This document shows positions 1 through 12,674 of a DNA stretch of 64,000 nt, in pieces. The stretch lies in assembly GCF_030463535.1 (NCBI RefSeq), contig NC_132892.1, positions 34,111,109 through 34,175,108 of the forward strand, in the 5' to 3' direction. The DNA is from Salminus brasiliensis. Its lineage: Eukaryota; Chordata; Actinopteri; Characiformes; Bryconidae. Below the pieces are notes generated by a model. It saw only the letters and a list, made by a program, of their open reading frames with translations. It had not been told where the DNA came from and searched no databases. A program made the position numbers and the translations under genes. Each line of letters starts with the position of its first letter. Position 1 is the stretch's first letter.

Positions 1-3000
1 TTAGAGTCTGATAGACTGAATCTGATTGGTTGAAAGGGCCAAGAGTCTGGTAGACTGATTCTGACTGGCTGGTATTGGGATCTTTGCTGTGGTAGACTGA
101 AGCAGTGTGGCTGATTTTGAGTCTTGGGTAGACTGCTCCAGTGTTGATTGTGTGACCTCCAGATAAATTATTTCCGTAATCATCATAATTAGCCTGCAAA
201 TCAGAGCAACACAGTAATTATAAAATTAGCAAATTAAAAAGATATTTCTCACAGTGTAACCTTCACAAACTGTCTGATATATTTTGTACATTGAATTTAA
301 CCACATTCTGTCAACTCAGTTCCACCTACTGTGTCATTGGTTCCTGAATGTCTGCTGGCGAAAGCAGAGTCTGTAGAAAGAGAGGAAAAATAAAAATACA
401 GAAATGTTTTGTTAATTTATTCTCCACTAGAGGGAGTGTTAGAGAAAACACAAGAGTGTGAGAATACTACAAGGTATTAACACCTATTGAATTGCAGCAA
501 TCCTCAGATCCTTAGATGTGAACCAAGGCACCCTACCATGTGTCTTGGTGCGTCTCAACTTGTAGATGGTCAGTGTTAATCCTCCAATCAGAAACAGAAC
601 CACACAGACACTCACAGTGATGATGATAGCAGAGGAACCTAAAAATTGTAAACCGATAAAACACAAGACAAAAAACACACACAAAAAAATACAAGTGTAT
701 TTTCTGCTATTCTTGCAAAAATGTTGATGGTTTTCAGATGGTCAAATTTGTATATGCATTTGTATATGATAAAATTCCTATGCAAATGTTTCAATAAATG
801 TATAACTGATTTAAGTATTATAATATGTAAATTATATGACTGATAATGGATCTTAACATTAACTTAATAATCTTCTCGGTCATTCATCTGCTGAAAAGAT
901 GTTGGACTACAGATCTTTCCTTTTTTTGTAAAGATTGAAATACAAGTGTTTTTTGTTTTTTTTTCCAACAGTAATAAATTGATTATAGAAAGAAAGAATA
1001 AGTTATTAATAATGACAGATCTTACTGCAATGTTTAGTTGAAGTGATTGCTGCTGATGTTGGTCTATAGGTTGTTCCTTTGTAAATATCCTCATGAACTA
1101 GAAATTGAAATTTAGAAATACAAGTAAAATTATTATAAACTATATATGTGTAACAAATATGACTGTCAACAACCAGTAAGACATACCGAAAATTCCTTCA
1201 TCGGCTGCCATTGCTGTTGATGTGCTCCCATAGTTTTGTGTAGCAGATCTTTTCTTCCCTTGTATAAAAGACAAATTACACAACATATACTAAAGCACTC
1301 CAATGTCTACCCCAGTTTTTTATAACCAAAAATACCAAGTCACGTACTAGAATAGGTAAATGATTTTCTTTATGTATACAATATTCAAGCTTTTATATTT
1401 TTTCTGATCATATGTTCATTTGTGGTGCAAACATACAGGGCAAAATTACATTAAAATGAGACCTATAAGGATTCTTTTTTTCTAGGCCTAATACCAAATT
1501 CCTTACACAACTATTCTCAATTCCTTATGCACCTAATCTCAATTTCTTATATGCCTAATCCCAATGCTTTACACATCTACTACCCTACCCTACTTTCTTA
1601 CATACCTCATCTCAATTCCTTTCACCCCTAATCTCAAATTCTTATGAGGCATATAGAAAATTGGGCATATACATCTCAATTCTTTACACCCCTAATAAAT
1701 ACTTAATATAAATAAAGTATTTATATGCCACATTCAAACTTTAGGATAAGAGCATCTGCTAAATGCCACAAATGTGAACATACAACCCCCTAGAGTCTGC
1801 GGTGGTGTTAACTTTGCCTGGAGATAGTAGCAGGCAAGATAAACCTCATCACAACTGGGCAGATACATTGTGGTTATGTTGAAATGAAACTCTTGACTCA
1901 AACCTAACAAACAAACCAAACCAAACCTAAACTTAGATTCTTGAGAAAAAATGTATCTCACCTGTAACCTGCAGCTCAATCTCTGTGAAGAGGGAGTCAT
2001 AACTCACTGACTCCCTCCAAGTTCCCACTCCACAGTAATAAACTCCTTCATCATCTATTCTCACATCACTGATCCTCACCACCAGAGCTTTAGATCCGCT
2101 ATCTTCAGAGGTGGAGAATTTGTCTGACTGTTGTAGCACTGTAATAGATTCTTGACCTTCATTCAGCTTGAAGAAGTACTTTGTCTTGTTCTCAAACTCC
2201 TCTGGATAGAAACAGCTGATGGTGACGGTCTCTCCCAGATAACCAGTCACAGTCTTTGGTCCCAAACAGCATGGATCTGTCAGTCCGACAAAATTAACTT
2301 GTATCTTTTTTTATCATAAGAAGTAGATCCCCTTCCATTATGTTAATTCTCTGCATCAGTGGTTTAGATGAAAACCAGTAGTTTTTAACCCTGGTCCTGA
2401 AGGCCCTCTGCCCAGCACTTTTCAGTGATTTCCCTGCTCACAACACACCTGATCCAATTAATCTGCTGATTACCAATCTATTATTGGGTTAAAGCAAGAA
2501 AATAAGTAAAATATCCAGGGCAGTGGGTCTCCAGGACCAGGTTTAAGAAATACTGGTGTAAACAGCCCTTAAAACAGTCCATGTGTTTGGTCTTAATTGG
2601 TTCACTGTAGGGAAACTAAACAATTTTTACAGTCGAAGTGAATGAAACCAGGTATTACTATGTCTGCAACACAAAAATAGCCATTTTATTAACTTTCCAA
2701 ACCCACCAGTGAACCTACTCATCTCTTCTGAGTTTTATATGGAATGTTGATGGGAAAATTTTGGCAAATCAGAAAAGAAAGGTTTTCCTCCCCGACAATG
2801 TGTCCTGCTGTGTCCTCAGCCAAGATACAGAGACTATATGACCTCAGCTGCACTTTTCAAAGGAAAACATGATCTCTCAAATCTCGTTAAATATTAATTT
2901 TCCATTATCGTTTCAGAATGAAAATTACACAGAATATTCATGGCATCCTGCGAGTTTTTGAAAATATTCTTTTTCATTATTTATCTGTATAATGTGCCAA

Positions 3001-4728
3001 ATCATATAGTATTTGATTTCAAATTAATTGAAAATTATTTATGAAACACTGGGATGATTTTTTAAGAGTTGTGTTTTGCTCAACGTTTATCACTTAAAAT
3101 CCTTTTTAAACTCGACTATAAAACAACACTCATTCAGAGTGAGTGCATGGTGCCAATAGGTTCATGTTCTAGAGAGTCCTATTCAATTGGTAGTACTTCT
3201 CTAAGGGACTAGAGAGTGCATTTGCACATTTGTGCCCACATTTGGACATGTGGTGCATTTTGATGTTCAAATTAGGATAACTGGAGATTCCTCACCTCTT
3301 TTCATTTTCAGGGTCACAGTGTGATTCCATATCCCACTTTCTCCACACTGATACGCTCCAGCATCCATAAAACTCAATGACCTGAAGAACACGGAAAGTC
3401 CTCCAGGGGAGTCATGCAGAAAAATTCGGTCTCCATGACTTTGTGGATTCTGTGTTGTAGACTGAGCATGTTTTGTGTTCATGCACTTTTTTCCTTTTGC
3501 CAGGCAGAAATATTTTGCATGTGTTTGTGGGGTGCAGTAGATGACAATGCTGCCCCCTGTGTAGCCAATCACATCAAAGCAGCCCACTAGACCTGCCAAT
3601 CAAATGAAAGATTCTTACGTCTTTTCAGCTTGTGAATTTCTCTCAGCTTTGTTCTCTTTTGTTCTCTGTAGAATAAACACTGCTTCCTAGGCTGTACACC
3701 TCGTTTGTTCGCAGGTTTTCATGGTGGTCTTTACTTGACCAGACTTGAGGAGATACAAAGGCTCTGCTACTTTCAGCATTTTCCAGCACATCATATACAT
3801 ACATATATGTAAATTATCACTGTCAGGCAAAATCATCATATCTAACTTAACATGTAACCTCCTTAACTTTCAATGAAAGTCAATGTAAATGTATTACTTG
3901 TCATTTCTGAGCATTTCTATTGGTTAATTTATTATGAATTTCAATATTAAGAACAACTGCTAGATGGGATAAGTAATAAGTGTAAAACATTCTGTAAAAC
4001 AATAGCGGTAACAGTACATAACAGCAACTTTACAGGCAAAGGTAAGAACATTTTAATCTTCAATGGAGGTCAATGTAAAATTCCATGTAATGGAATTCCA
4101 TGTCTATAATTATTTCTATTGGTCCATTCATTATGAAATTCCAACACAATATACAGAACAGATTCAAAAATGGCAAAATTTGAAATGAAACTGTTTTGCC
4201 CCAGATCTTATATTTATCATATACCATATAACCACTGCATGAAAATGTTTATCAACTTCTCTACAGGGACTTCACAAGCTGGATGTGTGCATTTGCATAT
4301 CTGTGTTAGCAATTGGTGAAACCTAAAGTAGCTGAATACTTTCATTAGAAGGGGTGTCCACAAACATTTAGTCATATACTGTATGTTCAGCGGTGCTCAA
4401 ATGCTGCTATTTGCAACAGCTTCTTGCACAAGATCAATATTAAGGTTATGCCATCAGTTCAGTGCTGAAATACACTGCAGAAAGCTGGTGACTATGTTGA
4501 ATTATTTAAGGACCATCATAAAACATGTTCTCACAAGCAATAAATTGAAACATAGATTGCCTGGAAGCAGACCGAAACTATTTATTTATTTATTTATTTA
4601 TTTATTTGGTGGTTCATCCTTTACAAAACAAAATCTAGGTCTAGAACTTTTATTTAAAACGTTGTTATTTTGAAATAGAATGGCTTACCTGAGATTAGGT
4701 AGATGGTAGAGATGAGGAGGATCTTCAT
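1..4728 (-). CDS. pIgR-like/CD300-like receptor, gene A (3' end cut by window)
   Basis: Two-Ig-domain type I membrane receptor of the CMRF35-like/pIgR-like family. Exons, 5' to 3': 4689-4728 signal peptide (starts MKILLISTIYLIS), 3296-3592 Ig D1, 1962-2276 Ig D2, 1187-1258 and 1026-1076 stalk, 537-638 transmembrane, 330-370 cytoplasmic, 1-193 tail (incomplete). All junctions are GT-AG and the seven complete exons sum to 918 nt, exactly 306 codons. D1 has IYC in strand B, the extra C-C' pair (KYFC...KKC) and AYQCGE in strand F. D2 opens with DPCC and has TISC and VYYCGV. The membrane helix (IIITVSVCVVLFLIGG) has no charged residue. The tail shows GAVYPRL, SVYHSK and two SVYQTL; the SVYQTL copies fit the ITIM pattern. 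The stalk exon 1026-1076 needs the acceptor at 1077-1078, because the next upstream AG would bring in a stop. The ligand cannot be read from sequence; known family members bind lipids or immunoglobulin. Confidence 0.85.
1480..1710. repeat. degenerate tandem repeat in gene A intron
   Basis: Recurring CCTAATCTCAATTCCTTAC-like units of about 20-25 bp. Confidence 0.5.
2375..2556. mobile_element. hAT-like MITE in gene A intron
   Basis: Inverted ends: AACCCTGGTCCTGAAGGCC at the left and CTCCAGGACCAGGTTTAAG at the right, about 180 bp apart, with no coding capacity. The sequence type is common in fish genomes. Confidence 0.6.
3145..3258 (+). mobile_element. MITE M1 fragment in gene A intron
   Basis: GCATGGTGCCAATAGGTTCA, AGAGAGTCCTATTCAATTGG and CACATTTGGACATGTGGTG match the right half of M1. 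Confidence 0.5.
4250..4384 (+). mobile_element. MITE M1 right-end fragment in gene A first intron
   Basis: CTCTACAGGGACTTCACAAG, then AGAAGGGGTGTCCACAAAC and CATATACTGTATG, equivalent to the M1 right end. Confidence 0.5.
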
Positions 4729-4863
4729 TCTGAACGTATCTTCAGCTTCACGGATATTCACTAACGTTTTTGATTCTTTACCTTTGTTCTTCTCAAAGTG
4801 GTACTGAGTTGTACTGAGTTTTGTCTCTCTGGGTGTAAGTGTCTGTCTCCGTCTCTTGTTCTG

Positions 4864-4945
4864 TCTGGTTTGGTTGTTTTCTTTGTCTGTAGTAGGTTAA
4901 GGTTTGGAGACACTCAACTTCACAGCTCCTCCCCTTTTGACCATT
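4864..4945 (-). promoter_or_regulatory. 5' flank block of gene A (weak copy)
   Basis: About 135-220 bp upstream of the gene A start codon, this matches the GGTTTGGTTG and CAGCTCCTCC (plus-strand) parts of the block seen upstream of the other genes. The TTCCTG/CAGGAA inverted repeat is degraded here (TTTTCTTTGTCTG). Confidence 0.4.
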
Positions 4946-6022
4946 GGCCAAGGTAAAAATATTCAGAAAGGAGGTATATGTAGGTGAGGGGGTACAGTTT
5001 CAGTGTGACATCACTGACTGGTTTGGTGTTTTTGATTGGTCTGGTTTATATGGCTGGCGAAGAGGCAGTGGAGAGTTTTTCTCTTTATCTCTTTATGGTT
5101 GCATCCAGTTTCTGGTTCAGTATATCATCACTGTCATGCAAAAAAAAAATTTTTTTGTCATTTTACTTTTCTTAATGTGAATCTGGCTATTGTTCTTTAT
5201 ATTGTATCAGAATTTCATGATGAATGAACCAATAGAAATGCTTCAAAATGACTTGGAATAAAATCTACATCGACATTACAGTACAGTGACACTGCTGAAA
5301 ATGTGGAGATGATTCAAAGTGCTCCACTTTGGTGTATTCACACCAGGCAATAATACAATGATAAATCAGTCTATTAATTAATAGATGATTCACTAGTCTA
5401 GCAGTTAATTGCATGACACTTGGTGGACAAACCAGACAGTCATCTGATATAAGACCAAAAAGTAGCTTTATTATGAATAGGCCAGTCCAAAGGAGGCGTG
5501 GCCAGGCTAGGCAAAACCAGAGTGAACAGTAAGCAGTATATTGGAGTAGGCAGAGGGTCAAAACCTGAATGAGTCATGCTATTGGGGTTTGCCATATTTG
5601 ATGAGATGTGTGAAGCACAAGAACCGCTGTGTTATACACATAACTAAAAAAATGTTCTTTTTTTTTTTTTACAAAACGTAATTTAATATGTTATGTTTCC
5701 CTGTTTACATAAGATATGTTTACTCCAAAAAAATATAAAAATATATATATTTCTGTACATGTCTCAGTGCATCCCTCACTTACCACAATATCACGCTAAC
5801 TTTTTTTGTCTATAAACAATGTAATGTTGCTTTAAATGACAGTTCTGGTGCTCTTCTACATTGTTCACTTGCCTTTTTATGTTAGTATTTCAAGCTCAAT
5901 CCACCCACCTGCAAACTACATTTGTATTTCATATTTTATAGTGAAAGATTTGTTTACACCATTACAGCAAAAATAAATTGATATTTCTAATCAAATTAGG
6001 CTTAGGTGGGCAAAGTTATTTG
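4946..6022. other. spacer between genes B and A
   Basis: AT-rich. Short open frames on both strands have no recognisable content. Some sequence near 5120-5270 resembles pieces of the gene A first intron. No gene seen. Confidence 0.4.
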
Positions 6023-9000
6023 TTATATGTTTCGGTTCAGTCCATGGCAAACTGTATCAAATTGGTTGGTTCTGGGGTCTAGGCTCTCGTAGAGTGAATC
6101 AGATTGGTTGGTGCTGGGGTCTAGGCTCTCATAGAGTGTATCTGATTGGTTGATGTTGGTGTCTAGGCTCTGGTAGAGTGAATCTGATTGGTTAGTGCTG
6201 GGGTCTAGGCTCTGGTAGAGTGAATGTATGTTGATGATGTTTTGATGATTTCCAGGCAGATCATTTTCATAATCTCCTTTAGTCTGAAATTAGAGCAGAA
6301 AACAGAGATACTGATTAGCAGATTATACCTTAAACATCATATTGTTTAGGTTATGCGTATGATAGGAGTAGAATTGTGTTTTGTTTATACTTTTGAGCCA
6401 ATTCACTTCAATATAATGAAAGAAACAAAGAACTGATTTTGACATCAGTTTGAACTCACTGGGTTATTTGTACGTGTCGGCATGTTAGGAGGTCCTGCTG
6501 AAAAAGAGAGAGGCGTGCATAACATCAGTTTCAAATTGTCTTTCACTAACAGGAGGCATTCACTAGCCTCATTTCTAGTGAACACTTAAACCATTAGATG
6601 GCAGTAGAGTGCAATCACTCTTGTCAAGGCCTGTGAGGATGTCTTGCATGTAACACAGTAAAAAATGTACAGTTAACATTTTAGTGAATTAGTCAAGGAT
6701 TACCCCAATTAGGACTAATTTCTAGTATCACATCAATTGATTTTGGTGAGTGAAATTACATTGACTTCAGTGGAATTCACCTTAATAAGCAATTTTACCT
6801 CAACTACAATGTTTTTGCATTTTTGGTCAAGTATGTTCACACACACAAGGATTTTGTTTCCAACTGTTAGTGTCCCTCTAGTATTAACAATATACAGCTA
6901 TGGTCTGAGGGTAAAAACTGTTCTTGTGTCTGACAATCTTAGTGGACATAATTTTATGGCGTTATTATTATTTATTTTTTTTCCAATGACACAGACAGCG
7001 ATGTAAGTCAACCCAAATGTGTTTTGCCGACGCATAGGTGCACCAACCACACCCAAATCACTACTTCTCTAAACTTAAGTCTCTAGTACGAGTCTCTGTA
7101 GTGGCTCTCGGTCTGTGACTGATAGGCTAGCATCCTCATTACTAGCTTTCACTTCTTAGCTGGAGAATAATCACTGTTCCAACCACAGCTGTCATACATA
7201 GTTTTATACTAAAACACTGTAATACATACTGTGCTGTGGTCAGTATATACTAGAGTTGTGTAATTATGTTGATTTGTTTTACTGTGCTAGTCAGCATGCT
7301 AAACTACATGCTAAAATCACCTCCCAGAATTTTACCTCATTACATCTCATTTCACCTCACAATTTCCACCCTGCTAAATGCTAGGAGCAAGCAGGAATCA
7401 ATGTTTCAGAGTAAACTGAACAAAATTATAGTATAGTTTTATTTTGTTTTTGTTGTGCTAACAAAAACAAGGCTTTGCTATTACCAATCATGACCAAATG
7501 GTTCTTTTCTTCCACACTCAGCAGTTCTCCAAACTGCTCTGGTTAGACTTCTCTACTGAAAGCTTCTCAAGTTGGGTTACCACACTGGTTAACCAGCATG
7601 ACCAGCAAGACTAAGCTGGTTGACCAGATCATTAAAGCTGTACTTCAACACATTCACAAACAGATTTTAGTAGAAATGGCTTTACAGCATTGACTACTGG
7701 ACTACAACTAGTTGAACAATCTATGCCATCCTTTGTGTTAGTATTACCTTCTGTCTTCTTGTGTTTTAGTTTGTAGATCAGTACTAATCCTCCAATCAGC
7801 AGCAGAACCACACAGACACTCACAGTGATGATGATAATGGAGAAATCTTTAAGACCTAGGCATCAAAAATGATGTCAGCATTATAGAATGCTGAATAGTT
7901 GCTGCACAATATATCAGCTTTACTCAGACTCATTTTCACTGGTCTTTCTCTGACAGTTTGACCACTGCTGTTCAGATAATAATGAGGTGGTGGTGAGGGG
8001 AAGAAAATCTCAAGAAAATGAGTCAAGAAAATCTCACCACTAACTTCCAGATGGATTTCATTGACAAGGGAAAAATAAGGATTTGTACTTCGATCCTTTG
8101 TTCCCTGAAATCCACACATGTAAAGTCCTCCATCCTCCTTCATCACATCACTGATGTTCACGTTGAAGAGGTTTTTTTGTGGATGGTCAAAAAGAGAAAT
8201 CCTCCCGTTCTGTGCAGATTCTCCAAGAGTATAAACAATAGCATACAAGCTGTGATCGGTCACTTTATACAAATACTTAAAGAAATATTTATACTCCTCT
8301 GGATATGTGCAGGTAAAGGTAACAGCCTTTCCTAGATAAGCCGTTTGTGAAAGTGACTTTCCACAACAAGCATCTGCCAGAAAAAAACAAAGAAAGAGTG
8401 ACATTAAAAAGCTGCTGCCTTTCACCATCTCACACTGTTGGATGCTTCATGAAGCTTTGGGGTAAATCAATCTCGGGGAATCACTGCAAATGCAGACTGG
8501 ACTAGTCTCTCACCTTCTTTCACTGTCAGTGTCACATTGGTAAACTGGGCTCCTTGCTTGTCCACTCCACATCTGTAGGTCCCACCATCCTGCTGACTAA
8601 TGTTTTTAATCATCACACTGTACATTCCAGGCATGTCAGGAGTTACATTCATAAAGAAGATTTTTCCATCAGGATCTGCTGTGGTGTTTGAAAGAATCTT
8701 GGCGGTGCATCTTTTACTTTCTAGCTTGCAGAAGTACTTTGTGTGATTCTTGTATTTCAGGTAATCATATCTAAAGTTGAAGAGGGCACTTCCTCCTTTG
8801 TAGCCAGTCACTTCAGCACAGTCCTGTTGACCTGCCAGACAAACCTTATTTTTAACTTATTGCAAACCAAAGAACATCACTTTTTAATGAAATTAGATAA
8901 AAAAAGAGTATTATTAAACACCAGAAAGTCGTTATTTAATATTAATATAAAGAGATGTAAACACTAACACTAGTGACACTTAGCCTGAGTACCTGAAGCC

Positions 9001-9089
9001 AGAATGCAAAATATATGTAACATTTTGATTCAGTGGTATGATAACTGACCTGCGATCAGGCAGAAGGTGAAGGTTAGCAGGATCCTCAT
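6023..9089 (-). CDS. pIgR-like/CD300-like receptor, gene B, four-repeat tail
   Basis: Complete model of 366 aa. Exons: 9050-9089 signal peptide (MRILLTFTFCLIAG), 8514-8831 D1, 8038-8373 D2, 7748-7855 transmembrane, 6460-6497, 6023-6283 tail with TAA at 6023-6025. No stalk exon was found; D2 and the membrane exon join in phase. D1 is unusual: strand B reads ALFNFRY, with Phe where the canonical Ig Cys should be, while the C-C' cysteines (KYFC...KRC) and strand F YRCGV remain. D2 is canonical (FTCTYPEEY, YMCGF). The helix SIIIITVSVCVVLLLIGG is uncharged and is followed by a Lys-rich stop-transfer (YKLKHKKTE). The tail begins DYENDLPG and carries SLYQSL twice, TLYESL and SLYESL, each 14 residues apart. 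A degenerate fifth unit, DTVCHGL, has lost its tyrosine. It is probably an inhibitory receptor signalling through SH2 phosphatases; that is inferred from the motifs. Confidence 0.87.
6060..6225 (-). repeat. coding minisatellite in tail of gene B
   Basis: Four diverged 42-bp units in frame, each coding (S/T)LYxSLDxxxNQSD. Unit divergence suggests an older array than in E. Confidence 0.8.
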
Positions 9090-9219
9090 CTTGAAGTAAA
9101 CACAAAGTAAGTCCTCTTCTTTCAGACACTTTTTCTAAAAGCCTTCAGTTTCTCTACTAACCAAGATTCTTCTGACCATGGCGCTTGTAGTTTGTGTGTG
9201 TCTATCTTCTCTTATGTTT

Positions 9220-9282
9220 GGTTTGGTTGGTTCCTGTTTCTCTAGAAGAGTCATCATTTCTGAAACTCACAGCTCCTCCCAT
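9220..9282 (-). promoter_or_regulatory. 5' flank block of gene B
   Basis: Plus-strand reading GGTTTGGTTGGTTCCTGTTT, then CTAGAAGAG and AGCTCCTCCC. It lies 130-190 bp before the start codon. The TTCCTG half is intact; the CAGGAA half is CTAGAA. Confidence 0.5.
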
Positions 9283-10204
9283 TAGCCACCATTGTCGATG
9301 AAAGATATAATCAGTAAGCGTGTGAACAGAAGGTTTATGTTAAAAGCCAGACTGACCTCACAACATCATGGAAAGAAGATGAGCATCTGGACATACATGT
9401 CCAAAACCAGATAACATTTCAAATGAGGCATTCAGTTCTGCACACTTTTATAATCAACACTGACAAAGAGGAACACTCTGGAGCAGCCTGAGGTCACTGT
9501 ACCCAAGGCCAAGCTTGGGCTGGAGAGGTATAAAGCCCCCCAGCTTTGAGCTGAGGAGTTCTCTGGAGGGATGATGGAGCTCCATACAAAACTTTTGGGA
9601 TGAGTTGGAGTGACAGAGTAAATCATACAACAGACCTCCCTTTTGTTTAATGCCTTAACATCCTCACAGCAATGTTCTAAAATGTAGGGCAAAGCCTTTC
9701 CAGAAGCGTAGAGGTTGTTAGTGCAGCTTTCAGAAGATACTGTATGAGCAGATGTCTGCAAGCGTTTGTATATAGAATAAAACTGTATATGTACACTTTA
9801 TATACAGGAGTAGATGGCATGCATTGATCTCAATAGTGATCCAGTAAAATTACCAAAGAACAAATGGTCCATGTACATAAATATGTAGCCAGGAACATCT
9901 AGCTAGCTGATACTGAAATTATACAGGTACAGAGGATAAAGCCTCATATCTGAGAGCACAGAGTTGAGTGAATGGTCTACGGAGTATTTTTCACTGTTTT
10001 CAAGCTCATTCAGTAGACTGGTTCATCTAGAATTTTAATTAGTTGTTTTAGGGCTTGCCCCCCCCCCTCCTTTTCTTGTTTGTTTTATTTGTCCAGTTGT
10101 CTCTTCAAATTGTAGCCATCCATTAGCTTTTTTTTCATTTTAGCTTTAAGCAGTCTATATAAGAAAGCCCTAAATTAATGTAGAGATAAATGTAGCTGTT
10201 CTTT

Positions 10205-10320
10205 GTAATGTGTCGTCATTCTCTTCTTCACTGTGGTTTAGTTGTTTCCTCTTTTTCTGGTTCAGGATTTGTTCAACTTTCAAGTTCCTCCCACCAGCAT
10301 CAGTGTCACGTCATGCTATG
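10205..10320 (-). pseudogene. relic of a receptor-gene 5' flank
   Basis: Contains GTGGTTTAGTTG, TTTCCTCTTTTTCTGG and AGTTCCTCCCACCAGCATCA in the order seen upstream of the intact genes, but with no adjacent signal or Ig exon. It marks a lost array member between B and C. Confidence 0.4.
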
Positions 10321-11768
10321 GAAATTTGTGGGTGGGTGAATCATGAAAGTTTGATGCTAAGAAATGTGTGTAACATTTTAATTTTATTTTAGACAGTTAC
10401 TAAAAGTATTCAGACACTGCTGATGCAATTTATTCAGCAACCTTGATATAGACACATTTTGTAGCATAATACCCATCCAGTTTAAGTTCAAGCTAAGAAA
10501 AATCAGAGGCTTTATGGGCCTCAATATCACGCAATGTATATCCGTATCCCTCAGTTCAAACTAGTTCCAGCAGTGCTTATCTCCAAAAACAGCACCAATA
10601 AGAGCAATAACCACAAAAACACAAAAAAAACCCCACAAACAATTATGGTGATAAAATATGTTGGAGACAACCACCACTTCCTGTAAAAATAAAAGTCTGC
10701 CCTATAGGTATAAGCAAGAAAAAAATACCTCCAGACACCCCATTATCAGTAATCTTAGTCATTGTAGACAGTGATTTATTCAATGTTGGGGTTAATTTTT
10801 GATCACTGGCAAATCACTGGTCCCAGCATGTAGTAGTCTTGCAGTGACCTAAACAATTAGGTAAAAAGTCTTTGATTATTCTGGATCACTACAAACATGG
10901 TTTCTGAACTGCATATTTATTGACTTAACCATTTAAAAGAAGAGGTTGTGAAAATATTTCATTGGCAAACACACCTTTTACAAGAGAAATCGTTTTTTCT
11001 GTAGAAGTAGAATTCTTCTACTGGCCCAGTTTGTTCTACAGAAAATGTTTCAACACAAGAATAAATACTCACATCCTTTTAAGAAACAAATTAAACATCT
11101 AAAGACAATGTAGTTCTTACTAAAGAAAATGAAAGTAGAAAAGATCTGAAAGTTCAGAGAAATTAACTAATGAGTTCAGAGAAGCTGTTTGTATATGCAG
11201 GATTATTTATTCATTCAAAAGGCAAACTCAGCAGAATCATTACAAGGAGACATCACATGTAAACGTTAGATCAAACTTATAGGGTAGAGACAAACCCAAC
11301 AGCTAAAGTTCATTTCTTGGTGGTCATAAGAAATAAGCTAATAATAATACAAAAAATTAACAGAAACTGCTCTCAACCAGTCACAGACTTTTATTTTTAG
11401 TTTCTTGAGAGCTTTCATGCAAGAGCTTGGCAGGATAAACTGGGTGGGGATGAAGAGACAGTAATACCAGAGACTCTAGTGAAGACATTTCAGATGTAGC
11501 ATAAATTCCTCAGTTATACTGGTTAACTTATCCATGTTAATAAGAATCAGATAAAGAACAAGAACTCTCAGTATTGATCAATGGACAATTCATATTATTT
11601 GTGGTGTTTAACACTAGAAGACCAAAGTAGTCTTTGATTTTTGAAAATGAGATCATTTTGAAAAACTGAACCCCGTTGTAATGAGATCAGTGTAATTATT
11701 GATATTTTAAAATTGCAAAAAGGAATTGAAAAGCCATAGTGCTCATGTTTGACTCATTACACATTTTG

Positions 11769-11782
11769 CCACTAGGTGGCAG
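11769..11782 (+). promoter_or_regulatory. CTCF-like motif between genes B and C
   Basis: CCACTAGGTGGCAG matches the CTCF core consensus CCASYAGRKGGCR at all 13 positions. Confidence 0.45.
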
Positions 11783-11876
11783 TTTGGAGCTAAAGATTGT
11801 TAATCATTTTACATTTCTTTTCTAATTTTGAGATCATTTTGAACCCCATGAACCCCTAACCATGTCAATTCATTCA

Positions 11877-12334
11877 TACACTATATAGATAAAAGTATTG
11901 GGAAATCTGCTCATTATTAAAAAGAGCTGATCCTGCTTCTACTGTCTCTACTGTCCAGAGAAGAATTTGTACTAGATTTTGGAGGAGCATTGTTGTGAGG
12001 ATTTGATTGCATTCAGCAACAAGAGCATTAGATCACCACCCCAACGTATCCCAACAGTACTGGATGGAGCTCCACCATTATTCCAGAGAACACAGTTCTT
12101 CCACTGCTCCACATGCTGGGGGCTGAGAATTTCCCCACTGCAGGACTAATAAAGTACTATCTTTATACCCCAATAGCCCACGCCTGGCATTAGGCAGCAT
12201 GGTGCCACTCTATTATTCTTATTCTATTGGCAGTACTTCAACACAAGGTTTTGACAGGCTGTATGAGTCAGCAATAAAGTAGATGAATGTATTCATTAAA
12301 AGGGGTGCCCACAAACATTTGGACATACAGTGTA
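11877..12334. mobile_element. MITE family M1, most complete copy
   Basis: Ends TACACTATATAGATAAAAGT and the inverse-complement-like CAAACATTTGGACATACAGT. It contains the family hallmarks AGGCAGCATGGTGCCA and TCTATTGGCAGTACTTC. No coding capacity. Fragments of the same family recur across the window. Confidence 0.6.
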
Positions 12335-12674
12335 ACTATGTCTATGTACATATTATGTTTTATATAAAACACTATGCTACATAAACTTGCTTTTGTACTA
12401 TTCATGTTTATGTATTTGTGCTCAAATTAAAACAAAAAAGAATTTAATTCAATGTAATTAAATACATAATGTGAAGAAAAAAATAATCAAAAATCAATAT
12501 AGTCTATGCTCCCCAACTATTACTGTGTGATTATGGAGTAATAACAAAATAATAATAATAACAATAATAATAATAATAACCATCGTGACATTTCTTCTGA
12601 TCTCAACATATCAAATTAGAGGACTTTTCTGTACTAAGGGCAACATTAGCATCAGTGGGAGAATCTGGGAACTT

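Larger units (their letters stand above)
9283..11876. other. spacer between genes C and B
   Basis: Holds an M1-like fragment near 9455-9610, the promoter relic at 10205-10320 and the CTCF-like motif at 11769. The remainder is AT-rich with no coding signal that I recognise. Confidence 0.4.
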
